A DNA stretch of 64,000 bases from Sphingobium nicotianae (lineage in GTDB: Bacteria > Pseudomonadota > Alphaproteobacteria > Sphingomonadales > Sphingomonadaceae): contig NZ_JAHGAW010000002.1 of NCBI RefSeq assembly GCF_018603885.1, positions 248,001 through 312,000 on the forward strand, in the 5' to 3' direction. Position numbers and translations under genes: made by a program. The notes below the pieces were generated by a model. The model had not been told where the DNA came from. It did not search any database and saw only the letters and a list, made by a program, of their open reading frames with translations. Positions within the stretch are counted from its first letter, which is position 1, and every line of letters starts with the position of its first letter. Below are positions 37,551 through 49,955 of this stretch, piece by piece.

Positions 37551-39497
37551 CTAGATCTCGACCTGACTTCCCAGTTCGATCACCCGGTTGGTCGGCAGTT
37601 TGAAGAACTCCATGGCGCTCGCCGCGTTGCGGACCATCCAGGCGAAAAGCTTCTCGCGCCACAGCGGCATGCCGGGCCGTGCCGAGGGGAGCAGGGTCTG
37701 GCGCGCCAGGAAATAACTCGTGTCCATGCTCCTGAAGGGTTCGCCAGCATTTTTGATCCGCGCCAGTTCTGCCGGAATATCGGCCTCGTCCATGAAGCCG
37801 AATTTCAACACGATCTGGTAGTATCCCTGCCCAAAGGCGGTGACCTCGGCGCGATCCTTCATCGCGACGTGGGGCACCTGCTGCGTCGACACGTTCAGCA
37901 CGACGACGCGCTCGTGCAGCACCTTGTTGTGCTTGAGATTGTGCAGCAGCGCCGGCGGGATCGTATCGGTCGTGGAGTTGAGGAAAATCGCCGTGCCCGG
38001 GACTCGCTTGACCGATTGAGCGGCGGACTTGATGAACACCTCGACGGGCATTGCGCCTTCCGCGAGCCGCTCCCGCATCAATCTCCGCCCGGTAGCCCAG
38101 GTCGTCAGCAGCAGGAAGACCACGGCGGCGACCAGTAACGGGAACCAGCCGCCGTCAGGGACTTTCGTGACGTTGGACGCGAAGTAGAGCCCGTCGATGA
38201 GCAGGAAGATGCCGGTGACGAGACCCGCGATAACCGGCGGCCACTTCCACACCGCGAACGTCAGCACGCCCAGCATGCAGGCGGTGATGAACATCGTGCC
38301 GGTAACGGCGATGCCATAGGCCGCCGCCAGATTGCTCGAACTCCCGAAGCCGATTGCCAGCAGGATGACCAGGACGAGCAGGCCCCAGTTGACCAGCGGT
38401 ACGTAGATTTGCCCGGCCGCTTTCGCGCTGGTGTGCAAAATCCGCAGTCTCGGCAGGAAGCCAAGCTGGACGGCCTGCTGCGAGACCGAAAAGGCGCCGG
38501 AAATGACAGCCTGACTGGCGATGATGGTGGCCATTGTGGCAAGAATTACCAGCGGAAGGCGCGCCCAGTCCGGCGCCATCAGAAAGAAGGGATTCTCGAC
38601 CGCCGCTGGATTGCGCAGGATCATCGCCGACTGGCCGAGATAGTTGAGCATCAGGCATGGAAAGGCGACATAGAGCCACGAGACCATGATTGCCTTGCGC
38701 CCGAAGTGGCCCATATCGGCATAGAGTGCTTCGGCGCCCGTAACCGCCAGCACGACCGATCCCAAAGCCAGGAAGGCCAGTGTCGGATCAAGCAGGAAGA
38801 AATGGAGCGCATGCCAAGGGTTGAGCGCCCAAAGCACTTCGGGCGCCTGGGCGATCCAGGTGATGCCGAGAACGGCCAGCACGGCGAAATAGACGATGAT
38901 GACGGGGCCGAACAGGCGGCCGACGCTGGCCGTGCCGCGGGACTGGATGGCGAAGAGAAAGACGAGGATGGCGATCGTGATCGGCAGGACCAGCTGCGTC
39001 AGCTCTGCCCTGACGGTCGTCAACCCCTCGACCGCTGACAGTACCGAAATGGCCGGGGTGATGATCGCGTCGCCATAGAAGAGCGCTGTCGCCACGACCC
39101 CCAGCATGATGATTGCCGTGCTGCCCCGCGCTGTCGTGAGTTTGCGCGTGATGAGGGCAAGGAGCGCAAGACTGCCGCCTTCACCCTTGTTGTCCGCCCG
39201 AAGGATCAGGAAGACATATTTCAGCGTCACGATCAGCATCATCGTCCAGAAGATCAGCGACAGGACGCCGTAGATGTGCGCCTGGTCCACCGCCAGCGGA
39301 TGATGGCCGATGAAGCTCTCCTTGAGGGCGTAAAGCGGCGAGGTGCCGATATCGCCGAACACCACGCCGATAGCGCCGAGCGCCAGCGCACTGAGCTTTT
39401 CCGAATGGGCGTGAGCGTGATCGGCCTCCGCCGGCTGCACAGCTTGCAAGCAATCCGACCTTTCGATTGATGTCGACCTCCCCGGGGCCGGCGCCAA
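37551..39497 (-). CDS. kup: Kup-type low-affinity potassium transporter
   Basis: The 648-residue protein has about 12 membrane segments. The KUP family patterns are [17 protein letters not shown] near the N-terminus, [20 protein letters not shown], and [14 protein letters not shown]. It imports K+ with protons. The C-terminal cytoplasmic part ([19 protein letters not shown]) is intact. The first codon is uncertain: the open frame begins at a TTG (39497) and no ATG is close; a TTG or GTG 15-25 codons later, after AAAGG, is also possible. It is divergent from the kdp operon, so both K+ uptake systems share one intergenic region. Confidence 0.95.
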   Translation of the reverse strand: MAPAPGRSTSIERSDCLQAVQPAEADHAHAHSEKLSALALGAIGVVFGDIGTSPLYALKESFIGHHPLAVDQAHIYGVLSLIFWTMMLIVTLKYVFLILRADNKGEGGSLALLALITRKLTTARGSTAIIMLGVVATALFYGDAIITPAISVLSAVEGLTTVRAELTQLVLPITIAILVFLFAIQSRGTASVGRLFGPVIIVYFAVLAVLGITWIAQAPEVLWALNPWHALHFFLLDPTLAFLALGSVVLAVTGAEALYADMGHFGRKAIMVSWLYVAFPCLMLNYLGQSAMILRNPAAVENPFFLMAPDWARLPLVILATMATIIASQAVISGAFSVSQQAVQLGFLPRLRILHTSAKAAGQIYVPLVNWGLLVLVILLAIGFGSSSNLAAAYGIAVTGTMFITACMLGVLTFAVWKWPPVIAGLVTGIFLLIDGLYFASNVTKVPDGGWFPLLVAAVVFLLLTTWATGRRLMRERLAEGAMPVEVFIKSAAQSVKRVPGTAIFLNSTTDTIPPALLHNLKHNKVLHERVVVLNVSTQQVPHVAMKDRAEVTAFGQGYYQIVLKFGFMDEADIPAELARIKNAGEPFRSMDTSYFLARQTLLPSARPGMPLWREKLFAWMVRNAASAMEFFKLPTNRVIELGSQVEI

Positions 39498-39533
39498 TGC
39501 GCTCTATTCCCCGCCTCACGTTTGCACCACGAA

Positions 39534-39551
39534 CTTTATGGAATCTTTATG
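39534..39551. promoter_or_regulatory. Direct repeat, candidate KdpE-binding site
   Basis: CTTTATG occurs at 39534-39540 and again at 39545-39551, an 11-base period or one helical turn. OmpR/PhoB-type regulators such as KdpE bind such tandem repeats, and the E. coli KdpE site also contains T-rich TTTATA/TTTACA repeats. It lies 130 bases ahead of the first gene of the kdp cluster and just ahead of kup on the other strand. Confidence 0.45.
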
Positions 39552-39680
39552 CGGCGGGCCAAATTCCCCGTGGAACCTTAATCGCCCCCTGTACCACATG
39601 GGCATCCGTAATGTCCCTCATTGGATGCGACCCGAGAAGTGCGATCCTGCATTTCGACGGCGCAGCGGAGTGCCTCGATC

Positions 39681-39977
39681 ATGAGCACGATCTTGCGTCG
39701 GCTCGAAACCAGACAAGGCCGGTGGATGGCGGAAATGGTCCTGCGTGCACTCGGCCTGGCGTTGCTGGGTCTGTGCGTGGCGGCGAGCCTGTGGCTATAC
39801 CATTCGGTCCACCGATCGCCGATGCATGAGCATGTTCTGGAGTGGGCCGGTGCGATGGTCATCGTCATGAGCTGGAGTGCCGGCGGCGCGCTGCTGACGG
39901 TCGGTCCTGGCCTCTTCGAGCAAATCGAACTGCCTGCGCGATACGTCCGTTTCCCCGTTACCAAAGGACCGGAATGA
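39681..39977 (+). CDS. Small membrane protein upstream of kdpF
   Basis: The 98-residue protein has two predicted membrane helices (LGLALLGLCVAASLWLY and EWAGAMVIVMSWSAGGALLTV) with a basic N-terminus. It has no recognised family. Its stop overlaps the next tiny gene (ATGA), which in turn leads into kdpF, so it is part of the kdp transcript. A role as an accessory or regulatory subunit of potassium uptake is possible but unproven. Confidence 0.65.
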   Translation: MSTILRRLETRQGRWMAEMVLRALGLALLGLCVAASLWLYHSVHRSPMHEHVLEWAGAMVIVMSWSAGGALLTVGPGLFEQIELPARYVRFPVTKGPE

Positions 39978-40060
39978 TGAACGATTTGATCTGGCTCGGC
40001 GTGCTCGCCGGGCTGTTCTTGCTCACGCTCGCATTTGCGCGCCTGTGCGACGATGCATGA
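39974..40060 (+). CDS. 28-residue single-helix membrane peptide in kdp operon
   Basis: This tiny gene encodes MMNDLIWLGVLAGLFLLTLA followed by FARLCDDA. It is one membrane helix with a charged C-terminus. Start and stop are tied to neighbours: ATGA overlap with the previous gene, and the AGGAGAG ribosome site of kdpF begins at its stop. Similar short peptides occur just ahead of kdpF/kdpA in other bacteria as I recall them; it is separate from KdpF, which follows. Confidence 0.6.
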   Translation: MMNDLIWLGVLAGLFLLTLAFARLCDDA

Positions 40061-40073
40061 GGAGAGAACGACC

Positions 40074-40163
40074 GTGACACTGCAACTCACCCTGGCTGGC
40101 GCGACCGCGCTCGGCCTTCTGCTTTATCTCGTGGCCGTGCTCCTGCGGCCCGAGCGTTTCTGA
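40074..40163 (+). CDS. kdpF: KdpF, small subunit of K+-transporting ATPase
   Basis: The 29-residue peptide (GTG start after AGGAGAG at 40060-40066) is one membrane helix ending LLRPERF, the usual KdpF shape with a short charged tail. KdpF stabilises the KdpABC complex. The kdpA ribosome site (GAAGGAGG) begins at its stop codon. Confidence 0.85.
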   Translation: MTLQLTLAGATALGLLLYLVAVLLRPERF

Positions 40164-40175
40164 AGGAGGTTGGCC

Positions 40176-41879
40176 ATGACCGCGCAAGGCTGGACGCTGA
40201 TCCTCGTTTTCACCGTCCTCATCGTCGCCCTCGCCAAGCCCATGGGCATGTGGCTGTTCGCGCTCTACGAAGGGCGGCGCACGCCGTTCCACGCCGTCCT
40301 CGGCCCGGTCGAGCGCGGCTTCTACAAACTTGCCGGCATCGATCCGAACGCCGAGCAGAACTGGCGGCGCTACGCTCTCCATATGCTGCTCTTCCAGCTG
40401 GCGGCACTACTGTTCACCTATGCGATCCTGCGCTTGCAGGGCGTGCTCCCGATGAACCCGCGCGGCCTCGCTGGCATTGGTGCGGACGGCGCGATGAACA
40501 CCGCGATCAGCTTCACCACCAACACCAACTGGCAATGGTACTCCGGCGAGGTCGCACTGTCGAACCTTAGCCAGATGGTGGGCCTCACCATCCACAATTT
40601 CCTGTCGGCCGCGACCGGCATCGCCATCGCCTTTGCCATGTTCCGCGGGTTCGCGCGGCGACAGACAAGTGGGATCGGCAACTTCTGGGCCGATATGACG
40701 CGCGTGACGCTCTATCTGCTGCTGCCGCTCTGCCTCGTCTATGCGATCTTCCTGATCGCCAGCGGCGTGCCCCAAACCTTCGCCAGCCTCGTCGATGCGA
40801 CGACGCTCGAAGGCGTGAAGCAGCATATCGTCGTCGGTCCCGTTGCGTCGCAGGAAGCGATCAAGATGCTCGGCACCAATGGCGGTGGCTTCTTCAATGC
40901 CAACAGCGCACATCCGTTCGAGAATCCGACGGCGCTCACCAACCTTGTCCAGATGCTGTCGATCTTCTCGATTGGCGTTGGCCTCAGCTGGTGCTTCGGC
41001 AAGGCGGTGGGCAATCCACGTCAGGGCTGGGCGATCCTCGGCGCGATGATGGTCCTGTTCCTCGCCGGCGTCAGCATCGTCTATTGGCAGGAAGCGGCGG
41101 GCAATCCGATGCTGCATCAACTGGGCCTCCCCGGCGGCAACATGGAAGGCAAGGAAGTCCGCTTCGGCCTTGCCGCCTCGGCCCTCTTCTCGGTCATCAC
41201 CACGGCCGCCTCGTGCGGCGCGGTCAATGCGATGCACGACAGCTTCACGGCGCTCGGCGGCCTTGTGCCCATGTTCAACATCCAGCTCGGCGAGATTGTG
41301 GTCGGCGGGGTTGGCGCGGGTATCTACGGCTTCCTGCTGTTCGCCGTCCTGGCCGTGTTCGTCGCGGGCCTCATGGTCGGGCGTACACCGGAATATGTCG
41401 GCAAGAAGATCGAGAGTCGGGAGGTCAAGCTGGCCGTGCTCGCCATTGCCGTGCTGCCGCTCTGTATCCTGGGCTTCACGGCACTCGCCTCAGTGCTGCC
41501 CCAGGGCCTCGCTGGTCCGCTCAACAAGGGGCCGCATGGCTTCTCCGAGATCCTCTACACCTTCAGCTCGGCGACCGGAAACAATGGTTCAGCCTTCGCT
41601 GGCATCACCTCCGGAACGCCTTTCTATAACGGCCTCATCGGCATCGCGATGTGGATCGGCCGCTTTTTCATGATCGTGCCGGTGCTGGCCATTGCCGGCA
41701 GCCTGGCCGCCAAAAAATACACGCCCGAGACCTCGGGGTCTTTCCCTACCACGGGCCCGCTTTGGGTAGGCCTGCTGGTCTCGATCATCCTGATCGTGGG
41801 CGGTCTCACTTTCCTTCCCAGCCTCGCGCTCGGTCCGATCGCCGATCATCTCGCGATGATCCACGGCCAGCTCTTCTGA
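40176..41879 (+). CDS. kdpA: KdpA, K+-binding channel-like subunit
   Basis: The 567-residue subunit has about ten membrane segments and the four selectivity-filter-like regions. [11 protein letters not shown] and [21 protein letters not shown] are the clearest. It binds and conducts K+ for the high-affinity Kdp P-type ATPase. The ATG at 40176 follows GAAGGAGG by 6 bases. kdpB starts 10 bases after the stop. Confidence 0.97.
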   Translation: MTAQGWTLILVFTVLIVALAKPMGMWLFALYEGRRTPFHAVLGPVERGFYKLAGIDPNAEQNWRRYALHMLLFQLAALLFTYAILRLQGVLPMNPRGLAGIGADGAMNTAISFTTNTNWQWYSGEVALSNLSQMVGLTIHNFLSAATGIAIAFAMFRGFARRQTSGIGNFWADMTRVTLYLLLPLCLVYAIFLIASGVPQTFASLVDATTLEGVKQHIVVGPVASQEAIKMLGTNGGGFFNANSAHPFENPTALTNLVQMLSIFSIGVGLSWCFGKAVGNPRQGWAILGAMMVLFLAGVSIVYWQEAAGNPMLHQLGLPGGNMEGKEVRFGLAASALFSVITTAASCGAVNAMHDSFTALGGLVPMFNIQLGEIVVGGVGAGIYGFLLFAVLAVFVAGLMVGRTPEYVGKKIESREVKLAVLAIAVLPLCILGFTALASVLPQGLAGPLNKGPHGFSEILYTFSSATGNNGSAFAGITSGTPFYNGLIGIAMWIGRFFMIVPVLAIAGSLAAKKYTPETSGSFPTTGPLWVGLLVSIILIVGGLTFLPSLALGPIADHLAMIHGQLF

Positions 41880-41889
41880 GGGCATAGAC

Positions 41890-43905
<2,016 letters not shown>

Positions 43906-43916
43906 GGACAAATATC

Positions 43917-44516
43917 ATGCTCAAGGATTTGACTTCCGCCATCCGCCCGGCCGTGGTGCTGACGCTCCTGTTCGCGGCCCTGCTCGGCCTGGCCTATCCG
44001 GCCTTGCTCACCGGCATCGGCCAGCTTGCCTTTCCGCATCAGGCCAATGGCAGCTTGATCATGGATGGGGATCGCGTGGTCGGTTCCGAGATCATCGCAC
44101 AAGGCTTTGCAGGAGAGCGCTATTTCCACCCGCGACCCTCCGCCGCCGGCAAGGGTTATGAGGCCGACAACAGCTATGGCTCCAACCTCGGCCCGACAAG
44201 CCAGGCGCTACACGACCGGGTGAAGGCCGACATCGAGAAACTGCGAGCTTCGCCAGACGCTCCAACCCTACCTGCCGATCTGGTGACGACCTCCGCCTCG
44301 GGGCTCGATCCCCATATCAGTCCCGAGGCGGCTTTGTTCCAGGTCGACAGGGTATCGAAGGCGCGGGCACTCGATCCGGCCCGGGTGCGTGCGCTGGTGA
44401 CGAAGCAAATCGAAACACCGCTGTTCGGCTTTCTCGGCGAGCCACGTGTCAATGTGCTGATGCTCAATCGCGCGCTCGATACTTTGGGCGGGGAACGCGC
44501 TAAACAGACGCCGTGA
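43917..44516 (+). CDS. kdpC: KdpC, accessory subunit
   Basis: The 199-residue subunit has one N-terminal membrane helix ([21 protein letters not shown]) and the soluble domain with [21 protein letters not shown] and [16 protein letters not shown], both typical of KdpC. It completes the KdpFABC complex. Its stop overlaps the GTG start of kdpD. Confidence 0.97.
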   Translation: MLKDLTSAIRPAVVLTLLFAALLGLAYPALLTGIGQLAFPHQANGSLIMDGDRVVGSEIIAQGFAGERYFHPRPSAAGKGYEADNSYGSNLGPTSQALHDRVKADIEKLRASPDAPTLPADLVTTSASGLDPHISPEAALFQVDRVSKARALDPARVRALVTKQIETPLFGFLGEPRVNVLMLNRALDTLGGERAKQTP

Positions 44517-47188
44517 ATCCGCAGCCCCCTCTCGACAGCCGTCCGAATCCCGCGGCCCTTCTGCGCGCCGCCGCGCAGGAGGGCCGCGGCCGTCTCAAAG
44601 TATTCCTTGGCGCGGCACCCGGCGTCGGCAAGACCTTCGAGATGCTCACCCAGGCCATGGCCCGCAAGCAGGGTGGCACCGATGTCATCATTGGCGTGGT
44701 CGAGACGCATGGGCGCAGGGAAACCGAGGCGCTGGTTCACGGGCTCGAGATGGTCCCCCGGCGGGATGTGGAATATCAGGGCCGCACGCTCGGCGAGATG
44801 GACATTGATGCCATTCTCGCCAGGAGGCCCGAGCTGGTCGTGGTCGACGAACTCGCGCACACCAACGCACCAGGCAGCCGCCACGACAAACGCTATCAGG
44901 ACGTCGAGGAGCTGCTCGCCACGGGCATTGACGTCTATTCGACGGTCAACGTCCAGCATCTCGAAAGTCTCAACGATGTCGTGGCCTCTTTCACGAAGGT
45001 GCGCGTCCGCGAGACGCTACCGGATCGGGTCATCGAAAATGCCGACATCGAAGTCGTCGATATTCCGCCCGACGAACTCATCGAGCGGTTAAGGCAGGGC
45101 AAGGTTTACATCCCGGCGGAAGCCACGCGGGCGCTCGGCAATTTCTTCTCCAAGTCCAACCTGACGGCGCTGCGTGAACTCGCCCTGCGCCGCGCCGCAC
45201 AGGCGGTCGATGCCGAAATGCTCGACTATCTCCGCGCCCATGCGCTCGCCGGCAATTGGGCGGCGGGAGAGCGGATCGTTGTTGCCGTCAGCGAACAGCC
45301 CGGCGCCGCGGAACTGGTCCGCGCTGCCAAGCGCATTGCCGACGCGTTGCGCGGCCCCTGGACTGCGGTGCACATCGAGACGCCCCGTTCCAATTACTTC
45401 TCCGACGCGGATAACAGCCGGCTTGCCGCCACCCTTCATTTGGCGAGCCAACTGGGGGCGCAGGTCGCGACGGTTCCGGCCGAAACCGTCGTTAATGGGC
45501 TTATTCGCTTCGCCGGGGAGGCACGTGCGACCCAACTTGTCGTCGGCAAGTCCTCGCGCTCGCGCTGGTTCGAGCTGCGCCACGGGTCGGTGGTCGACCA
45601 ATTGATCCGCGAGACCCCCGGCGTCACGGTGCACGTCGTTCCAATGGAGCAGGACAGACCAGCCTCCGCGCCGCGCAGCCGCCGTGCAAAAGGCCAATGG
45701 GGCACGGCTACCGACTATCTGATCGCCCTCGGCCTGGTCGCTCTCGTCACACTGCTCGGGGAACTCATTTTCTCGGCCGAGAGCATCACCAATGTCGGCC
45801 TGCTGTTCCTGCTGCCGGTCATGGCTGCCGCCTCGCGCTACGGCCTGCGCGTCGGCATCGTCACCAGTCTGATCTCCTCGCTTGCCTATAATTTCTTCTT
45901 CATCCCGCCGACGCACACGTTCACGATCCAGGACCCGCAGAACATCCTGACGGTGCTCGTGCTTCTCGGCGTGGCGGTGGTGAGCAGCCAGTTGGCGGCC
46001 CGGGTTCGCGACCAGGCTCTTCTTGCCCAGCGCAGCGCTGCACAGAACAGCTCGCTCGCGGGCTTTGCGCGGCAATTGACCGCGATCAGCAAGCCGGACG
46101 AACTGGCTCAGCTTCTCTGCGGCGAAGTAGGTCGTCTGCTTGGCGTTCACACTCTCCTTCTGCTTCCGGAGGATGGTCAGCTCGCATTGCGCGCCGCAGT
46201 GCCGCCCGATGCACGGCTGGAAGCGATCGAGCAGGCGGCCTCGCGCTGGGCGTTCGACCATAATCAGCCGGCCGGCCGGAACTCCGAGACGTTGACGGCA
46301 TCGGAATGGCTTTTTCATCCGCTGGCTGCTGGGGGGCGCGTGCTCGGTGTCTTCGGCCTTGCACGGCCCGACGCCGGGACGCCGATCCGTTCTGATCAGC
46401 TCCCGCTTCTGCTAAGCCTGCTCGATCAGGCAGCGCTGGCCTTCGAACGCATATCCCTCGAGGCCGAAATGACGACCGTTACGCAACTCAAGGAGCGAGA
46501 CAGGCTGAGGGCGGCGCTGCTTTCTTCGGTGAGCCATGATCTGCGCACGCCGCTCACGACCATTCTTGGCATGCTGGGCGAGATACGGCCTGCAACCGAG
46601 GAGCAAGCCGTGCAGCTTCGCGAAACGCGAGGTGAGGCGGAGCGCCTCAAACGGTTCGTCGCCAATCTGCTCGATATGGTGCGTATCGAGACCGGCGCGC
46701 TGCATCAGTCGATCGAACCGGTCGATCTGGCGGAAGCCGTCGCGACTGCCGTCCACGACCTGCGGCGCGTCCTGCAGAATCAAACCGTCCGGCTGGACGT
46801 GCCGCCGGATCTCCCGTTCGTGTCGGTGGATCCGCAGCTCTTTCATCACTGCCTCATCAACCTCATCGAAAATGCAGCGAAATATAGCAGTGCGGACGCG
46901 CCGATCACGATTGCGGCGAAGCGCGATGCAAGCGGCCTCACGCTTTCGGTCCTGGACGAAGGGCCCGGCTTTCCGGCTGGCGAGGAGCGTCGCATTTTCG
47001 AAACATTTGCCCGCATCGAAGGATCTGACCGCAAGGGCGGCACTGGCCTGGGCCTCGCGATCGTCAAGGGCTTTGCCGAAGCGATGGGCATCGGTGTAGA
47101 GGCGTCGAACCGTCGTGATCGCCCAGGTGCGTGCTTCGATCTGCGTTTCCCGCAATCCAAACTTGTGAAAGGCATGGCAGGCGAATGA
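44513..47188 (+). CDS. kdpD: KdpD, sensor histidine kinase
   Basis: The 891-residue sensor starts at a GTG overlapping kdpC. Domains in order are the KdpD domain with Walker [10 protein letters not shown] (about 35-43), a universal-stress-protein-like domain (about 250-370), four membrane helices (about 395-495), and a GAF-like domain. A HisKA helix with the phospho-acceptor in [13 protein letters not shown] and a HATPase_c domain ([12 protein letters not shown]) complete it. It senses low K+ or osmotic stress and phosphorylates KdpE. Confidence 0.97.
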   Translation: MNPQPPLDSRPNPAALLRAAAQEGRGRLKVFLGAAPGVGKTFEMLTQAMARKQGGTDVIIGVVETHGRRETEALVHGLEMVPRRDVEYQGRTLGEMDIDAILARRPELVVVDELAHTNAPGSRHDKRYQDVEELLATGIDVYSTVNVQHLESLNDVVASFTKVRVRETLPDRVIENADIEVVDIPPDELIERLRQGKVYIPAEATRALGNFFSKSNLTALRELALRRAAQAVDAEMLDYLRAHALAGNWAAGERIVVAVSEQPGAAELVRAAKRIADALRGPWTAVHIETPRSNYFSDADNSRLAATLHLASQLGAQVATVPAETVVNGLIRFAGEARATQLVVGKSSRSRWFELRHGSVVDQLIRETPGVTVHVVPMEQDRPASAPRSRRAKGQWGTATDYLIALGLVALVTLLGELIFSAESITNVGLLFLLPVMAAASRYGLRVGIVTSLISSLAYNFFFIPPTHTFTIQDPQNILTVLVLLGVAVVSSQLAARVRDQALLAQRSAAQNSSLAGFARQLTAISKPDELAQLLCGEVGRLLGVHTLLLLPEDGQLALRAAVPPDARLEAIEQAASRWAFDHNQPAGRNSETLTASEWLFHPLAAGGRVLGVFGLARPDAGTPIRSDQLPLLLSLLDQAALAFERISLEAEMTTVTQLKERDRLRAALLSSVSHDLRTPLTTILGMLGEIRPATEEQAVQLRETRGEAERLKRFVANLLDMVRIETGALHQSIEPVDLAEAVATAVHDLRRVLQNQTVRLDVPPDLPFVSVDPQLFHHCLINLIENAAKYSSADAPITIAAKRDASGLTLSVLDEGPGFPAGEERRIFETFARIEGSDRKGGTGLGLAIVKGFAEAMGIGVEASNRRDRPGACFDLRFPQSKLVKGMAGE

Positions 47189-47868
47189 CGACCGGGCCGA
47201 AGCTTCTTGTGGTCGACGACGAGCCCGCCATTCGCAGGCTGCTTGGCGCCGGGCTGGCGCGTGCGGGCTATCGCATCGTCGAGGCCGCAACGGCGCGCGA
47301 TGCTCTCGTTTCCGTCCAGATCGACAAGCCCGATGCCGTGCTGCTCGATCTTGGTTTACCGGACCGCGACGGCCTCGAGCTTGTGTCCCTGATCAAGGCG
47401 ACTGGCGCCGCGCTCATCGTGGTCTCGGCGCGCGACGCGACGGATCAAAAGGTCGCCGCGCTGGACCTGGGTGCCGACGATTATGTGACCAAGCCCTTCG
47501 ACACGGAGGAAGTGCTGGCGCGCGTGCGAACTGCATTGCGGCATCGCCTGTCAGCGGAAGTCGAGGCGCCGAGCGTGCAGATCGGCGATATCGAGATCGA
47601 CCTGACGGCGCGCCTCGTCCGCAGGGCGGGCGAGGAGGTGCGCCTTACGCCCAAGGAATTCGGCTTCCTGGCCGAACTTGCCAAGCATCCCGGACGCGTG
47701 GTCACGCACCTGCAGTTGCTCCGGAATGTCTGGGGTCCCGGGCATGAGCAGGATGTTGAATATCTCCGCGTGGCCGCGCGCGGTGTTCGGAAGAAGCTCG
47801 AAGGCGAAGCGATCGAGACGTCCTTCATTCGCAACGAGCCCGGTGTGGGCTATCGCCTGACGCGCTGA
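47185..47868 (+). CDS. kdpE: KdpE, OmpR-family response regulator
   Basis: The 227-residue regulator has a receiver domain (LLVVDDEPAIRRLL, phospho-acceptor Asp in AVLLDLGLPDRDG, Lys in YVTKPF). A winged-helix domain with RLTPKEFGFLAELAKHPGRV follows. The start overlaps the kdpD stop (ATGA). It should activate the kdp operon; the CTTTATG repeat at 39534-39551 is a candidate binding site. Confidence 0.96.
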   Translation: MTTGPKLLVVDDEPAIRRLLGAGLARAGYRIVEAATARDALVSVQIDKPDAVLLDLGLPDRDGLELVSLIKATGAALIVVSARDATDQKVAALDLGADDYVTKPFDTEEVLARVRTALRHRLSAEVEAPSVQIGDIEIDLTARLVRRAGEEVRLTPKEFGFLAELAKHPGRVVTHLQLLRNVWGPGHEQDVEYLRVAARGVRKKLEGEAIETSFIRNEPGVGYRLTR

Positions 47869-47903
47869 TCCCATGACGAGAAATGGCTCGCGGCCTTGAT
47901 CAT

Positions 47904-49955
47904 TCACTCTTTCTGCTTTGCCGTCGCCTTGCCGACCGCCTGGGCGAGAGCCTGGGCCAACAGGGTCTGCGCGAATGGCTTGCCGAGTTTGACCACGCTC
48001 GTTTCGAACCCTGCTGGCACCTCCCCATATCCGGTCGCCAGAATGATCGGCAGATCGGGACGAAGCTCCGAAACATGATGGACGAGCTGGGTGCCGGTCA
48101 TGTTCGGCATTGCCTGATCCGTGATCAGCAGATCAATGTCGGGATATTTCCGAAGGAGGTCGAGAGCCTGGGTCCCCGAGCTTGCCTCAAGGACGGAATG
48201 TCCCAGATCCTCGAGCAGCGCGGACGTGTTCATCAGGATGAGCCCGTCATCATCCACGGCCAGCACTTTCAGCCGACCGACCATGTTGTTCTGGCTGGCC
48301 TGGTCGGAAGGCGCGATCATGTTGACGTCATCCGCCTGCGCGGCGGGCAGCCACAATGTTGCCGTTGTACCTTCCCCTGGGGCGCTCGTCAGCGTGAAGG
48401 TTCCGCCCAACTGGCGGGCCAGGCCATGGATCATCGGCAAGCCCAGGCCGGTCCCCTTTCCGATACCCTTTGTGGTGAAAAAGGGTTCGGTCGCGCGCTC
48501 GAGCGTTTCCGCGTCCATGCCGACGCCCGTATCGATCACCGATAGTCCTACATAACGACCGGCCCCGAGCCCCTCGATCTCCTGCGATGCGAAATGGCGC
48601 CGTTCCGCCGCAATGATGATCGCGCCGCCCTCGGGCATCGCGTCGCGCGCATTCACCGCCAAATTGAGCAACGCCATTTCCAGCTGGTTGGCATCGCCCA
48701 CCACCCGCGGCAGATCATCGGGGATGCGTATGTCGAGAGACCAGGCCGGACCAATCGTGCGCTCGACCAATTCGGTGATGTCGCGGACCAGGCCGGCAAG
48801 GTCGATCTGAACCGACGAAAGATCCTGCCGGCGCGCGAAGGCGAGCATGCGCTGGGTCAATGCCGCTCCACGCTGGGCACCCTGCAAGGCATTGTCGATC
48901 AGGCGATGCAGAACGGGATCGTCCGGCACACGCTTCTGGAGCAGGGTGACGCTGCTCATGATCGCCATCAGCAGGTTGTTGAAGTCGTGCGCGACGCCGC
49001 CGGTCAGCTGGCCGATGGATTCGAGCTTCTGCGACTGCCGAAGCGCACCCTGCGCCTGCTCCAGGTCGCGGGTCCGCTCCATCACGCGCTCCTCGAGCGT
49101 CTCGTTGAGCCGTCGCAGGCGGTCTTCGTTGTCTCGCAGCGTCTGTTCCATGCGACGGCGCTCGGAAATGTCGTTGAACAACACGGCAACCTGGTTTTGA
49201 TCCGGTGTCCCCGCGCGAAACGCATAGACGTCATACCAGATACCGCCGAGCGCGGCGGCATGTTCCTCGAAACGAACGCTCCGGCCCTCCAAAGCGACCT
49301 GGCCGTAGACATCGAACCAGCGCTGTTCGTGTCCCGGCACCAGTGATTTCATCGACCGGCCGATGACATGATCGAGGCCGGTCTGCCGCGCGAAGGCCGG
49401 ATTCGCCTCCAGGAAGATATAGTCGATCGGCCGTCCGGCCTGATCGAAGACCATCTTGATGATGCAAAAGCCGACATCGATGGATTCGAACAGCGAGCGA
49501 TATTTGTTGGCGACGCTATGGAGTTCCTCGAGCCGAGCGCGCCCTTCATATTGGCGCCGTCGGCCGCGGAGCGCCGCCTCCGCCAGGCTGAGCAGGGTTG
49601 TGGGATGGAAAGGGCGCTCCAGAAAAGTGACATTGCCGAGCAGGTTGAGGAAACGCCGAGCCGAGGGATTGCGCTCCAGTCCGCCGCCCTTGTGAGTCAG
49701 GAGGATGAAGGGGAAGTCCGACCATTCCGGCTGAGTCTTCAGCCAATGCGACAAAGGATGAAGATCGGCCGAAAGCAGGCTTTCCTCGGTGACGAGCGCA
49801 AATCCCGCTCCCCCCTCCAGCCCCTGCTGAAGCGCGCCCAGCGAAGCGCAGATATCCGTCAACACCCCCGCTTCGGAAAGGATGGAGGCGGCGATGCGCG
49901 CATCGCGGCCATGGGGTGCGAGGATGAGCGCGCGCTCCGAAAGGTGCGGGATCAC
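47904..49955 (-). CDS. Hybrid sensor histidine kinase with pseudo-receiver, PAS and REC
   Basis: The 683-residue protein has a receiver-like N-terminal domain (1-130) in which the usual phospho-acceptor Asp seems absent (GFALVTEES at the end of the third strand), and a PAS domain (about 150-265). A coiled-coil linker, HisKA with H323 in GGVAHDFNNLL, HATPase_c (TEPFFTTKGIGKGTGLGL) and a C-terminal receiver with Asp in LLITDQAMPNMTG follow. No membrane segment is seen, so it is a cytoplasmic kinase. Its start overlaps the stop of the KaiC-like gene (ATGA), so the two are co-translated and probably work together. Confidence 0.92.
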   Translation of the reverse strand: MIPHLSERALILAPHGRDARIAASILSEAGVLTDICASLGALQQGLEGGAGFALVTEESLLSADLHPLSHWLKTQPEWSDFPFILLTHKGGGLERNPSARRFLNLLGNVTFLERPFHPTTLLSLAEAALRGRRRQYEGRARLEELHSVANKYRSLFESIDVGFCIIKMVFDQAGRPIDYIFLEANPAFARQTGLDHVIGRSMKSLVPGHEQRWFDVYGQVALEGRSVRFEEHAAALGGIWYDVYAFRAGTPDQNQVAVLFNDISERRRMEQTLRDNEDRLRRLNETLEERVMERTRDLEQAQGALRQSQKLESIGQLTGGVAHDFNNLLMAIMSSVTLLQKRVPDDPVLHRLIDNALQGAQRGAALTQRMLAFARRQDLSSVQIDLAGLVRDITELVERTIGPAWSLDIRIPDDLPRVVGDANQLEMALLNLAVNARDAMPEGGAIIIAAERRHFASQEIEGLGAGRYVGLSVIDTGVGMDAETLERATEPFFTTKGIGKGTGLGLPMIHGLARQLGGTFTLTSAPGEGTTATLWLPAAQADDVNMIAPSDQASQNNMVGRLKVLAVDDDGLILMNTSALLEDLGHSVLEASSGTQALDLLRKYPDIDLLITDQAMPNMTGTQLVHHVSELRPDLPIILATGYGEVPAGFETSVVKLGKPFAQTLLAQALAQAVGKATAKQKE

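Noticed and set aside
39572..39597. GGAAC upstream of the kdp cluster as an EcfG promoter
   Set aside because: The 17-base spacer is followed by CCAC, not CGTT.
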